Notes under the pieces: model-generated | The model's database searches: none | What the model was told of the DNA's origin: nothing | The model's input: only the letters and a program-made list of their open reading frames with translations | Shown here: positions 9,896 to 17,408 of the stretch, piece after piece | Layout: every line of letters starts with the position of its first letter | Position numbering within the stretch: position 1 is the stretch's first letter | Program-made: the position numbers and the translations under genes | From: an uncultured Pleurocapsa sp. | GTDB taxonomy: Bacteria; Cyanobacteriota; Cyanobacteriia; Cyanobacteriales; Xenococcaceae | NCBI GenBank assembly: GCA_937884735.1 | Contig: CAKZYI010000683.1 | Coordinates: 1 to 38,441, forward strand | Direction of reading: 5' to 3' | Length of the DNA stretch: 38,441 nucleotides

Positions 9896-10636
9896 CTAAC
9901 TGGTAACTGGACTGTTTAAAAAAGATACTTTCTGTTTAGTGGTTTTGTTAAGCCATTCACGGAACAATTCATCCAGCATTCTTTGTCGCATTGGTTCATC
10001 AAGCTTTGCCGAAAGATAGTTTTCCAATCTAACGATGACAATCCATTCCCCTACGCGAGTTGGCGGAATTAACTGACCAGGCTGGCAAGTAGTAAGGACC
10101 TGAGCGAGTTTGGGTTGGTGTGCTTTTATTTCTACAGGTCCTATCAGACCCCCTGTTTGCGCTTCTGTTCCCTGAGAATATTCCATTGCCAAAGCACTAA
10201 AGGTATTTTCATCGTCTTTAATCCGAAAATACAATTCTTGTGCTACTTCTGGCTTTTCTACCCGAATCAGAGAATAAACTACCCGATCTAGCTGAGATTT
10301 GCGTTTGATAAAGTGGGCATCAACCTGATCGCTCCAGGTTGCCTCTTTATATTTATCCAGCCTTAATCTTTTAGTAATCAGATTTTGCAGTTGCTCGCGG
10401 TTCATACCTTGCTTTTCTAGCCAGGTTTCCACCTCTTCTTCTGATGTCAGCTTGTTTTGCTGGCAAAATTGACTGTAGGTTGCTGTATTTTCTTCTTCTG
10501 TACATTCAACCCCAGCAATCACTTTATCAATCAAAATTTCTTGGGCTAGCTTGGGTAGCATTTGATATTGAGTCAACAAAGGAATTAAATCCTCTGCTGT
10601 ATATACTTGGTTGTCTACTTCTAAAACTACACTCAT
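9896..10636 (-). CDS. PpiC-type (parvulin) peptidylprolyl isomerase
   Basis: A protein of 246 residues. The N-terminal half is helical (SurA-like chaperone part, about 15-110). Residues about 115-208 form a parvulin domain with EYSQGTEAQTGGLIGPVE and the closing G-x-W-x-V-x-V-x-L-E strand. Parvulins catalyse cis-trans isomerisation of prolyl bonds and act as folding helpers. There is no signal peptide, so it should act in the cytoplasm. It is the first gene of a two-gene operon with the ABC transporter, 13 bases apart, a pairing known from cyanobacterial peptide and protein export loci. The likely role is to hold or isomerise the exported substrate before transport; that role is inference. 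Confidence 0.85.
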   Translation of the reverse strand: MSVVLEVDNQVYTAEDLIPLLTQYQMLPKLAQEILIDKVIAGVECTEEENTATYSQFCQQNKLTSEEEVETWLEKQGMNREQLQNLITKRLRLDKYKEATWSDQVDAHFIKRKSQLDRVVYSLIRVEKPEVAQELYFRIKDDENTFSALAMEYSQGTEAQTGGLIGPVEIKAHQPKLAQVLTTCQPGQLIPPTRVGEWIVIVRLENYLSAKLDEPMRQRMLDELFREWLNKTTKQKVSFLNSPVTS

Positions 10637-10854
10637 ATTGGTTGAGATAGACGAAAATTACGCCGATATACAAAGATATTTACAATTAATCTTTTTTATG
10701 ACAATAAAATAAAATTTTGCTTAGTAACTTTGGACCTGTTTTTGCTAGACTGTGCCTTGTTTGTATGCCCAGTCTCGATTTTTGCTATCTTAACTTAACT
10801 TACTTTGGCTAGAATGACACACTAGCCGTAGTTTTTTATCAATTGCATAATTAA

Positions 10855-11334
10855 TTAATCTTTGATTAGTAAAACTACTGCATAAGCACAAATTCCTTCC
10901 TCTCTGCCTACGGGGCCTAACTTCTCATTCGTAGTAGCTTTAATACTTATTTGCTCAATCTCAATCTGCAAGATTTTGGCGATCGCATTCCGCATTGGTT
11001 TAAGATGAGGTTTTAGCTTGGGCTGTTCGGCAACTACAGTAGAGTCTATGTTGCCAATCTTCCACCCCGCAGACTGAATTATTGCCGCCACTTGTTCCAT
11101 CAGTATTTTGCTATCTGCCCCTTTCCATTTTGGATCGCTGGGGGGAAAATAGTGTCCAATATCTCCCATTCCCAATGCTCCTAATAGAGCATCCATAATG
11201 GCATGAATTAATACATCAGCATCGCTGTGTCCCAGTAACCCAGAAGAGTGAGGAACTTCGATTCCTCCCAAAATTAGCGGTCTACCCGTTACTAATTGGT
11301 GAATGTCGTAGCCATTGCCAATACGAATGTTCAT
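10855..11334 (-). CDS. ispF: 2-C-methyl-D-erythritol 2,4-cyclodiphosphate synthase
   Basis: A protein of 159 residues, the standard IspF length. It converts 4-diphosphocytidyl-methylerythritol 2-phosphate to the cyclic diphosphate with loss of CMP in the MEP isoprenoid pathway. Metal ligands are visible: Asp10 and His12 in GNGYDIHQL and His44 in [16 protein letters not shown]. Further family motifs are [25 protein letters not shown] and [16 protein letters not shown], which line the CDP pocket and the trimer interface. It is monocistronic, divergent from the gene at 11395 across 60 bases. The product feeds carotenoid, phytol and quinone chains, including the prenyl donor used by the UbiA enzyme in this window. 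Confidence 0.97.
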   Translation of the reverse strand: MNIRIGNGYDIHQLVTGRPLILGGIEVPHSSGLLGHSDADVLIHAIMDALLGALGMGDIGHYFPPSDPKWKGADSKILMEQVAAIIQSAGWKIGNIDSTVVAEQPKLKPHLKPMRNAIAKILQIEIEQISIKATTNEKLGPVGREEGICAYAVVLLIKD

Positions 11335-11394
11335 TGTTTGAATGAATTATCCTAGATTAGTTGTCTATTTATTTAGTGTTGGAGTGTATAAAAT

Positions 11395-11799
11395 ATGCTG
11401 AGTCGTTTTCGTCACCTATCCAAGCCAGCGATCGTTACTACCATTGCCACTGCTTGTGTCTCAACAATGGGGGTCGCCCCCGCCTCCAGTCAAATTTTAC
11501 CTGAAGTTTGGGGGACAGTTGGTTCTATAGATGGCTTAGTTAGCTATGGTGCAGGTCTTAGATTTGCGGGTACTGCCTTAGAAGTAGGTACAGGAAAAGA
11601 AGGTGCAACAGGAGCTGATTTTCTTACTTTTGTTCCTTTACCAGTAGTTTCCCCTTATGTAGGAATTGGCTACTACACTGGAGATACAACAATTGCCTAT
11701 TCAGGGGGTATTCATATTAGTGCAGGAAAACTTTTGATGATTGGTGGCGGATATCATTCTGTCAGAGGAGTAAATGGTAAGTTGGGTTTTAAATTTTAA
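11395..11799 (+). CDS. Small exported protein, possibly a mini outer-membrane beta barrel
   Basis: A protein of 134 residues that I do not recognise. The N-terminus has a basic start followed by a hydrophobic segment (TTIATACVSTMGVAPASS), consistent with a Sec signal peptide. The rest is Gly-rich and alternates polar and hydrophobic residues in short stretches (LVSYGAGLRFAGTALEVG, SPYVGIGYYTGDTTIAYSGG, LMIGGGYHSVRG). It ends GKLGFKF with a terminal Phe, as many outer-membrane barrel proteins do. This suggests a half-size barrel or an oligomeric outer-membrane protein. It has no Cys in the mature part. It is divergent from ispF and stands alone, with two hairpins in the 205 bases that follow. 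Confidence 0.65.
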   Translation: MLSRFRHLSKPAIVTTIATACVSTMGVAPASSQILPEVWGTVGSIDGLVSYGAGLRFAGTALEVGTGKEGATGADFLTFVPLPVVSPYVGIGYYTGDTTIAYSGGIHISAGKLLMIGGGYHSVRGVNGKLGFKF

Positions 11800-11893
11800 A
11801 TCAGATTTTGTTTTGTGCTGCTTGTTGAACCTATAAAATAAGTGGCTCTTTCTAATTCTATTTGCGTCTAAGGATCTGTTATTTTGTTTTAAA

Positions 11894-11967
11894 GTTTACT
11901 TTTGAGTAAACCCGAGCAATCCTAATTCGTCACAGCACCTAAATAATGATTTCAACTGCTGTGACGA
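11894..11967. repeat. Two tandem inverted repeats between the barrel-like gene and the DUF2808 gene
   Basis: The first is GTTTACT (11894-11900), a 4-base loop and AGTAAAC (11905-11911). The second is TCGTCACAGCA (11927-11937), a 19-base loop and the perfect complement TGCTGTGACGA (11957-11967). Neither is followed by a T-run, so they are not classical terminators. The second could be an operator, a processing signal or a 5' leader structure of the DUF2808 gene starting at 12004. Confidence 0.6.
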
Positions 11968-12003
11968 GCCAGTTAACGATTAATTCTTTAGTTCAAATAC
12001 CTT

Positions 12004-12543
12004 ATGTTTATTAATAGGTCATTTTTCAAACCACTATTGACTAGTGTTGCCCTAGCTACCTGTGCTATCGGAGGAATTCATACTATTGCCATTGCCCAAG
12101 GAACACCAGGGTTGGTAATCTTTGGCAATAAAGATGTTGACATTTTGAGTTACTACTTAGATTTTGGCGGGACTGCCAAGCAGCGTGATCGCTATCGTCT
12201 TAGAATCCCCAAAAAGAAACTACAAAATGGTGCCACTCAATTTATAATTTCCTACCCAGATTATTTTGACGGTAAGTTTGACACCGACAAAATAGAAGTT
12301 AGACCAGATAGAGACAAGAAAAAATCTTTAGAGTTAAAAAATGTGGTTTGGGATGAAGAAAATAGATTTATTCAAATTGATTTAGCACAACCTCTAACAG
12401 AAGCAAAAAAAGTAGAAATTGTCTTGTCCAACACCAGAAACCCTGATGTGGGAACTTATTATTTCTATGCTCAAGTTGTTCCTGCTATCAACACCCCTGT
12501 ACCAGAAAGGGTAGGAGCTTGGGTATTAAGCATCGATCCATAG
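12004..12543 (+). CDS. DUF2808 secreted protein
   Basis: A protein of 179 residues with a signal peptide (hydrophobic LLTSVALATCAIGGIHTIAI, cleavage probably after AIAQ). The mature part matches the cyanobacterial DUF2808 family: YRLRIPKKKLQNGATQFII, ISYPDYFDGKFDTDKIEVR, the central W-D-E-E-N-R-x-I-Q-I-D-L segment, LSNTRNPDVGTYYFYAQV and an ending GAWVLSIDP. Members are predicted periplasmic beta-rich proteins without known function. It stands alone, with a hairpin-bearing leader upstream and the rpmH cluster starting 160 bases downstream. Confidence 0.8.
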   Translation: MFINRSFFKPLLTSVALATCAIGGIHTIAIAQGTPGLVIFGNKDVDILSYYLDFGGTAKQRDRYRLRIPKKKLQNGATQFIISYPDYFDGKFDTDKIEVRPDRDKKKSLELKNVVWDEENRFIQIDLAQPLTEAKKVEIVLSNTRNPDVGTYYFYAQVVPAINTPVPERVGAWVLSIDP

Positions 12544-12703
12544 ATGCTATCTTCATATATCTACATTATTGATTTGTCGCGATGGGTAAAAGAGTAGAGC
12601 TGTTCTCTGTTTTCTGCTTGCCTGTAATTAGCCAAACTAGTAGAATTAGAGATTGTGGCTTTTTGTCAAGTAACTTAGTTTAAATTAATCGAGGATATAA
12701 ACA

Positions 12704-12841
12704 GTGACTCAACGTACCTTGGGCGGAACAAACCGCAAGCAAAAAAGAAAATCTGGCTTTCGCGCCCGCATGCGCACCACCAATGGCAGAAGAGTAATTA
12801 CTGCTCGTCGCAAAAAAGGTCGTCATCGCATATCTGTATAG
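12704..12841 (+). CDS. rpmH: 50S ribosomal protein L34
   Basis: A GTG-started frame of 45 codons gives [18 protein letters not shown], then [20 protein letters not shown] and a GRHRISV end. This is the L34 signature (TxxGxxRKxKRxSGFRxRMxTxxGRxVIxxRRxKGRxRL). GTG is the right start because GAGGA lies eight bases upstream (12691-12695). L34 is a small, basic protein buried in the large ribosomal subunit. It is the first gene of the rpmH-rnpA cluster; rnpA begins five bases after its TAG. Confidence 0.95.
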   Translation: MTQRTLGGTNRKQKRKSGFRARMRTTNGRRVITARRKKGRHRISV

Positions 12842-12846
12842 GGAGT

Positions 12847-13212
12847 GTGGGTTTACCAAAAGCCCATCGGCTAAAAAAAAGACAAGACTACAGGGCTGTA
12901 TACGAGGGGGGCATCCGTCGTTACAGTCCTCATTTGACTTTGATTGCGCTTCAAGCCGATAGAGATGGACTTGCTAGCTGTTCGACTACATTTGGAATAT
13001 CTATTAGCAAAAAAGTCAGCAAAAAAGCAGTGATTCGCAATCGGATCAAAAGGCAAATCCAAGGGGTAATTAGAACCAAATTAAAGGCGGTTGACCCTGG
13101 TTGGAAAGTGGTAATTGTAATTAAACCAAAAGCAATTGAATGCAAATATGAACATTTTTTGCGAGAATTAGAAGAGTTATTAAAAAAAGCAAAAATAATC
13201 AATGGGCATTAA
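12847..13212 (+). CDS. rnpA: Ribonuclease P protein component
   Basis: A protein of 121 residues starting at GTG 12847 (MGLPKAHRLKKRQDYRAVYE). It binds RNase P RNA and helps it remove 5' leaders from pre-tRNA. The family motif for RNA binding is KAVIRNRIKRQIQGVIR near residue 59, preceded by FGISISKKVSKKA. The N-terminal L-x-K-x-x-D-Y segment is also typical. It follows rpmH by five bases, the near-universal bacterial pairing, and its stop overlaps the start of the PH-domain gene by 11 bases, so the genes are translationally coupled. Confidence 0.95.
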   Translation: MGLPKAHRLKKRQDYRAVYEGGIRRYSPHLTLIALQADRDGLASCSTTFGISISKKVSKKAVIRNRIKRQIQGVIRTKLKAVDPGWKVVIVIKPKAIECKYEHFLRELEELLKKAKIINGH

Positions 13213-13597
13213 AGAAGAGGTTTATTACGAAGGTGGTCCTCACGTAGGGGATTTAATTTTTAATATATTATTAGCGTTTACAGTAATCTGTATCCCTTTA
13301 ACAGTTGGTGCGATCGTTAGAGCCTTGTGGCTGCGCTATCGGATTACAAATCGTAGAATATCTGTAATTGGTGGTTGGCAGGGCAGACAGCGTACAGATA
13401 TTATTTATTCTGAAGTAATCAAAATTGTCAAAGTTCCTAGAGGTGTCGGCTTGTGGGGAGATCTTGTAATTACCCTTAGAGACAAAAGCCGTTTAGAAAT
13501 GCGCGCTGTGCCTCAATTTAGAGAAATATATGATTATATCTCTGAAAGAGCAGCAGATAAAACAGGCAGACCCCTTGAAGCTATTCGAGTAAATTGA
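13202..13597 (+). CDS. Bacterial PH-domain membrane protein
   Basis: A protein of 131 residues with one strong hydrophobic segment near residues 18-43 (ILLAFTVICIPLTVGAIVRAL). The C-terminal part is a bacterial pleckstrin-homology fold: YRITNRRISVIGGWQGRQRTDIIYSEV, then IVKVPRGVGLWGDLVITLRD, the pattern of DUF304/bPH2 domains. The family occupies this position between rnpA and yidC in cyanobacteria. The molecular role is not known; the context points to a function connected with membrane protein insertion. It overlaps rnpA by 11 bases and is separated from yidC by 120 bases that include a hairpin. Confidence 0.85.
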   Translation: MGIKEEVYYEGGPHVGDLIFNILLAFTVICIPLTVGAIVRALWLRYRITNRRISVIGGWQGRQRTDIIYSEVIKIVKVPRGVGLWGDLVITLRDKSRLEMRAVPQFREIYDYISERAADKTGRPLEAIRVN

Positions 13598-13628
13598 TTA
13601 ATAATTAATTTAAATTAAGACCCAAATA

Positions 13629-13670
13629 CAGTTTAGATCGGTTTTCCTCCAAAGGCGATCGGCTAAACTG
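13629..13670 (+). repeat. Stable hairpin between the PH-domain gene and yidC
   Basis: CAGTTTAG at 13629-13636 pairs with CTAAACTG at 13663-13670, and after a two-base bulge ATCG pairs with CGAT. The loop includes TTTTCCTCCAAAGG, where TTTCCTCC could pair with GGAGG-like sequences. No T-run follows. It could adjust yidC expression inside the cluster as an RNA processing or attenuation element. Confidence 0.5.
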
Positions 13671-13717
13671 GATCGAAGAATAATAAGTTAACCCGTAAAG
13701 GCTGGACAGATTAAAAA

Positions 13718-14872
13718 ATGGATTTTGGTATCGGCTTTCTTTCAAACAACATCATGCTCCCAATCCTAGATTTTTTCTATGGACTTGTGCCGAGTTATGG
13801 TTTTGCAATTATCGCTTTGACAATTGTAATTCGTTTAGCAGTTGTCCCTCTCAGTGCGGGGCAAATTCGCAACATGCGTAAGATGAAAATTGTCCAACCT
13901 TTGATGAAGGAGAAACAAGAGCAAATAAAACAAAAGTATAAAAACGACCCAGAAAAGCAGCGAGAAGAACAAGCCAAAGTAATGCAAGAGTTTGGCAACC
14001 CCTTAGCAGGTTGTTTGCCTCTGTTATTACAAATGCCTATTCTGTTTGCCCTATTCGCAACTTTGAGAGGATCGCCGTTTACCAACACTCCTTATGATGT
14101 CAATGTCCAAATTTTGCCTCAAGAACAGATAGAAAGAATTGCCCCTCAGCCTTTTGCTACCAAGCCCAAGAATATTTATATAGAAGATGGTATTCACGAA
14201 AAACTAGCAGCAATCTTACCTGGCGGAAGTAAGATTGCCGTGGGAGAAAGCACGAAGGTAGAATTTCAAACCCCAGATGGCAAATCTCTAAAAACTCTGC
14301 TTAGTGAGTATCCAGAAAGTGATATCGAGCCAACCTTAGAAGTTTCCAAAGGTTCAGAAAGAGTCAGAATTTATGATGATGGCACAATTACAGCTCTAGA
14401 GCCTGGGGACGCAACAATTCAAGTAACCGTTCCTGGAATTGCAGCTAATACTGGATTCTTATTTATTGAAAAACTAGGTCGAGTCGGTGTTACTGATGAA
14501 AACGGTAATATTAACTTTGATATCTTGGCAATGGTGTTGATGTTTGGTGTAGGTATCTATGTCAACCAGCAAATGAGTGGCGCGCAAAACGCTAGTGCAG
14601 GAGCAGATCAGCAACAAGCAATTAACAAAATTACTCCATTACTGTTTAGTGGGATGTTTTTATTCTTCCCTCTGCCTGCTGGTGTACTGATGTATATTGT
14701 GGTAGCCAACTTCTTCCAAACTGGTCAAACTTGGTTTTTAATGCGCGAACCTTTACCAGAGAATATTCAGAAAATTTTAGACGAACAAGAAAAAGCAGAA
14801 GCAGCGGCTTCAAGGGAAGCTCTACCTTTTGAGCGCAAGCGTTCCAAAAAGAAAGAAAAAACTTCAGGTTAG
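13718..14872 (+). CDS. yidC: Membrane protein insertase YidC/Oxa1/Alb3
   Basis: A protein of 384 residues that inserts proteins into the plasma and thylakoid membranes, alone or with Sec. The Oxa1 core is clear: [20 protein letters not shown] with the hydrophilic-groove Arg (about residue 39), a cytoplasmic coiled loop (55-92), [20 protein letters not shown], and two late helices (about 268-284 and 306-333, [19 protein letters not shown]). A tail rich in Lys and Arg (KRKRSKKK-like) ends the protein and may contact the ribosome. Between helices 2 and 3 lies an insertion of about 150 residues, unlike the short loop of most YidC2-type proteins. Residues 171-240 of it read like a BIG2 immunoglobulin-like domain (VGES, then [20 protein letters not shown]). 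It is followed by khpB after 15 bases. Confidence 0.95.
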   Translation: MDFGIGFLSNNIMLPILDFFYGLVPSYGFAIIALTIVIRLAVVPLSAGQIRNMRKMKIVQPLMKEKQEQIKQKYKNDPEKQREEQAKVMQEFGNPLAGCLPLLLQMPILFALFATLRGSPFTNTPYDVNVQILPQEQIERIAPQPFATKPKNIYIEDGIHEKLAAILPGGSKIAVGESTKVEFQTPDGKSLKTLLSEYPESDIEPTLEVSKGSERVRIYDDGTITALEPGDATIQVTVPGIAANTGFLFIEKLGRVGVTDENGNINFDILAMVLMFGVGIYVNQQMSGAQNASAGADQQQAINKITPLLFSGMFLFFPLPAGVLMYIVVANFFQTGQTWFLMREPLPENIQKILDEQEKAEAAASREALPFERKRSKKKEKTSG

Positions 14873-14887
14873 TAATCAAAAACCATT

Positions 14888-15388
14888 GTGGATAGTCAAC
14901 TAAGTTTGGGAAAAGAGTGGTTAGATCGGCTTTTAGCTTTAATGAATCTAACCGCTAAGGTTAATACAGAAGGGTTTGAAACAGTAAATACTGATTTAGA
15001 CTCTATCTGGTTAAATATAGATGGTAGTAAGCTTACTCCAGAACAAAAAAAGCAGTTTGTCGGTAGTAAAGGTGCAGGTATAGACGCTATTCAATATTTA
15101 GCAAATACCATTCTCAATTTGAATGCAGATCCAGAGTCTCAAAACTCTTTTGTGATTGAATTGGATGGATATCGGGTTCAGCGCAACCACGAGCTAGCTG
15201 CTTTAACAAAGGAAGCTGTTGAAAAAGTCAAAAGCACTGGAGAAGAAACAGAGATTTTAGGTCTATCTTCAGCTGAAAGAAAACAAATACACTCTTTACT
15301 ACAAAACCTTGATGGTTTGAAAAGCGAAAGTCGCGGTCAAGAACCTGATAGAAGGCTCATAGTTCAGCTGCAATCATCTGAAGCATAA
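14888..15388 (+). CDS. khpB: KhpB/Jag RNA-binding protein (KH and R3H domains)
   Basis: A protein of 166 residues starting at GTG 14888, 15 bases after the yidC stop. The middle has the KH-like segment FVGSKGAGIDAIQYLANTIL, and ELDGYRVQRNHELAALTKEA leads into the R3H part with SSAERKQIHSLLQN. The order matches SpoIIIJ-associated protein Jag, which in other bacteria works with KhpA as an RNA chaperone. The N-terminal Jag domain of Firmicutes is missing, as expected in cyanobacteria. The position directly after yidC is the classical one. Substrate RNAs are unknown. Confidence 0.88.
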   Translation: MDSQLSLGKEWLDRLLALMNLTAKVNTEGFETVNTDLDSIWLNIDGSKLTPEQKKQFVGSKGAGIDAIQYLANTILNLNADPESQNSFVIELDGYRVQRNHELAALTKEAVEKVKSTGEETEILGLSSAERKQIHSLLQNLDGLKSESRGQEPDRRLIVQLQSSEA

Positions 15389-15505
15389 AGTAAGCTTTCT
15401 CCTCTCTCTATCTGTGAATTCAGAAGAAGATTAGTTAGTCGGCAAATGGCTTCTACAATAAATATAGAAGCTATTTGCCAGAAGAATATCAAAAATAAAT
15501 AGAAG

Positions 15506-16012
15506 ATGGAAGCGATATATATTCCTCATCTGCTCAAAGCACCAAATCGCAGAGCAGAGATTATTGTTCAAGATCAGATCGCGAACTTAGATACTCTTAC
15601 CCCTGTAAAAGGAAAAATTGCAGTGCGTCATGGGGGTAATTTTTTAGAAGTAATATCTCAGGCTGAAACAATCACTACCTTAACTTGCGATCGCTGTTTG
15701 CAGCATTACAATCATCGTTTAGCAATAGATGCTTCAGAATTAATTTGGTTAGAATCTGAGTTAGAGAATATTGAAGATATTCCCACAGAAAGAGAAGTTT
15801 CTTTTGAGGATCTCTCAGAAACTTTACCTCCCAATGGTCACTTCGATCCAGAAGCCTGGCTGTTTGAACAACTGTCCCTGGCTTTGCCCCTAAGAAAAGT
15901 ATGTGGAGAAAATTGCTCAGGAGCAGCAGAAGCACCTCACAAAGAAGAAAATAATATAGATTCCCGTTGGTCTTCTTTGGCAGCTTTAAAAGAGCAATTT
16001 AAAGACAGTTAA
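15506..16012 (+). CDS. YceD/DUF177 family protein
   Basis: A protein of 168 residues. The DUF177 hallmarks are the first Cys pair in TLTCDRCLQHYNHRL (about residues 57-60) and the late pair in LPLRKVCGENCSG (about 133-137), with EDLSETLPPNGHFDPEAWLFEQLSLALP between them; the four Cys could bind zinc. In E. coli the family member YceD lies beside rpmF and is linked to 23S rRNA processing. Here it closes the rpmH to khpB cluster, 117 bases after khpB, so its role in ribosome assembly is a reasonable inference. It converges on the PhzF-like gene. Confidence 0.85.
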   Translation: MEAIYIPHLLKAPNRRAEIIVQDQIANLDTLTPVKGKIAVRHGGNFLEVISQAETITTLTCDRCLQHYNHRLAIDASELIWLESELENIEDIPTEREVSFEDLSETLPPNGHFDPEAWLFEQLSLALPLRKVCGENCSGAAEAPHKEENNIDSRWSSLAALKEQFKDS

Positions 16013-16056
16013 TCAAGATTGCTTGTTTGACTCAGCTAACAATTACTAACTGCCAA

Positions 16057-16851
16057 TTACAAAAGTTCTCCTCGCATAACAGTTACTGCTTGACCCTGGA
16101 GCAAAACGCGATCGCCTCCGTCATAATGAACTTTAATTTCTCCGCCACGGCTAGAAGATTGATAAGCAACAAAATCATCTTGGTGTAAACGATCGCGCCA
16201 ATAGGGAGCAAGACAGCAGTGGGCTGCACCAGTCACAGGATCTTCATCGATTCCCAAACCAGGAGCAAAAAATCTGGAATCAAAGTCATACTGAGAATTT
16301 TCGCCCGCTAAACTGGTAACTATTACTTTGGAAATAGGCAACTGACTCAGCAAAGAAAAATTTGGCTTAAGTCTTTCTACTTGTTCGGCAGAGCTTATTT
16401 CAACTAGATAACCCAAAGAATTATAAGCAAAAGTTTTGATACGTACCCCCAAAGCATCCTGTAACTTTGTAATGGGAGGAATATCTTGGGATCGGTTAGC
16501 AGGAAAATCTAGTTCGATCCAGTCATCTTTATATTTAGCGGTCAATGTGCCACTTTTTGTTTGAAAGTCAATACCTTGTCCTGTAGAAGCATAGCCTTCT
16601 GTCCACAGCACATGGGCACTGGCTAGAGTAGCATGACCACACAAAGGAACTTCGGTGGTGGGAGTAAACCATCGCAGACTATAGCTCTGACCTTGTTTGA
16701 CTAAAAATGCCGTTTCTGAAAGATTCATTTCACTAGCAACGGACTGCATCCAGCGATCGCTTTGCTCTAATTCTAGAACACAGACAGCAGCAGGATTCCC
16801 TTTGAAGGGCTGATTGGTAAAAGAATCAACCTGAATAATTGCTTGTTTCAT
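16057..16851 (-). CDS. PhzF family isomerase/epimerase-like protein
   Basis: A protein of 264 residues with the diaminopimelate-epimerase-like fold in two halves. The opening I-x-V-D-S-F-T-N-Q-P-F-K-G-N-P-A-A-V and the catalytic Glu46 in MNLSETAFLV define the PhzF family. WFTPTTEVPLCGHATLASAH follows, and the second half has RFFAPGLGIDEDPVTGAAHC. PhzF of pseudomonads isomerises dihydro-hydroxyanthranilate in phenazine synthesis, but most homologues sit outside such clusters and have unknown substrates. No phenazine genes are present here. GAGGA lies just before the ATG at 16851. Confidence 0.9.
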   Translation of the reverse strand: MKQAIIQVDSFTNQPFKGNPAAVCVLELEQSDRWMQSVASEMNLSETAFLVKQGQSYSLRWFTPTTEVPLCGHATLASAHVLWTEGYASTGQGIDFQTKSGTLTAKYKDDWIELDFPANRSQDIPPITKLQDALGVRIKTFAYNSLGYLVEISSAEQVERLKPNFSLLSQLPISKVIVTSLAGENSQYDFDSRFFAPGLGIDEDPVTGAAHCCLAPYWRDRLHQDDFVAYQSSSRGGEIKVHYDGGDRVLLQGQAVTVMRGELL

Positions 16852-17014
16852 GATTCCTCAAGTTTCTCGAATATCAACAAACTTTTACAACATATATCGA
16901 TTGATATTACCATCGCAACCCAAAATGGCTAGTAGCTTTTTGCTAAAATAATTTAGCTTTGTTCCATGTACCCCATTCATACAATAAGATAGTAATAAAA
17001 AATAACACCACATC

Positions 17015-17206
17015 ATGAAATCTAACAATACATCTTGCTTCTTGTCTTTCATGGGATTAAGTTTTGCTACTAGTCCCTTTATTGTGACTCTTTTGGCTGT
17101 ATATCTATTGACAGAATTTATGACCGAGCTAGGCAAAACTAGTGAAGAGATTTTCCGAGCAGAACGTCTGCCAATTCTCAATTTCTCCAACTTTGAACAT
17201 AAGTAG
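17015..17206 (+). CDS. Small single-helix membrane protein
   Basis: A protein of 63 residues starting at ATG 17015. One long hydrophobic stretch (about 9-40, FLSFMGLSFATSPFIVTLLA and onward) is followed by MTELGKTSEEIFRAERLPIL and a short tail. I recall similar short cyanobacterial proteins with an S-E-E-I-F-R-x-x-R-L-P-x-L ending, so it is probably a real conserved gene, although I cannot name it. It lies upstream of ppc with 202 bases between. A minus-strand frame of 101 codons overlaps it, but looks unlike a protein. Function unknown. Confidence 0.55.
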   Translation: MKSNNTSCFLSFMGLSFATSPFIVTLLAVYLLTEFMTELGKTSEEIFRAERLPILNFSNFEHK

Positions 17207-17408
17207 TTTCAATTGAAGCTAAATCAATCAAAAATATGTCTTTGGCTTTGACCAATAAGTAGTACATTGATTTTAATTACAGCAATCAAAAAAGTTTGAG
17301 GAGCTGTTTATTAGACAGTATTTTTCGAGTCTGGTAAATACTATATACTTCAAATAAACAAATTTTATTGGATTATTTAAGACACACACACGCCACGCAG
17401 AGGTTTTT

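Noticed and set aside
10807-10837. GGCTAG/CTAGCC hairpin followed by TTTTTT on the plus strand, upstream of ppiC
   Set aside because: No rightward gene ends here and the stem is only 6 bp with a spacer before the T-run; probably chance or part of the ppiC leader.
16057-16851. Phenazine biosynthesis gene
   Set aside because: Only the PhzF family fold is present; no other phz genes are in the window.
16885-17190. Minus-strand frame of 101 codons opposite the small membrane protein
   Set aside because: Composition unlike a protein and antisense to a frame with a membrane helix and a conserved-looking tail.
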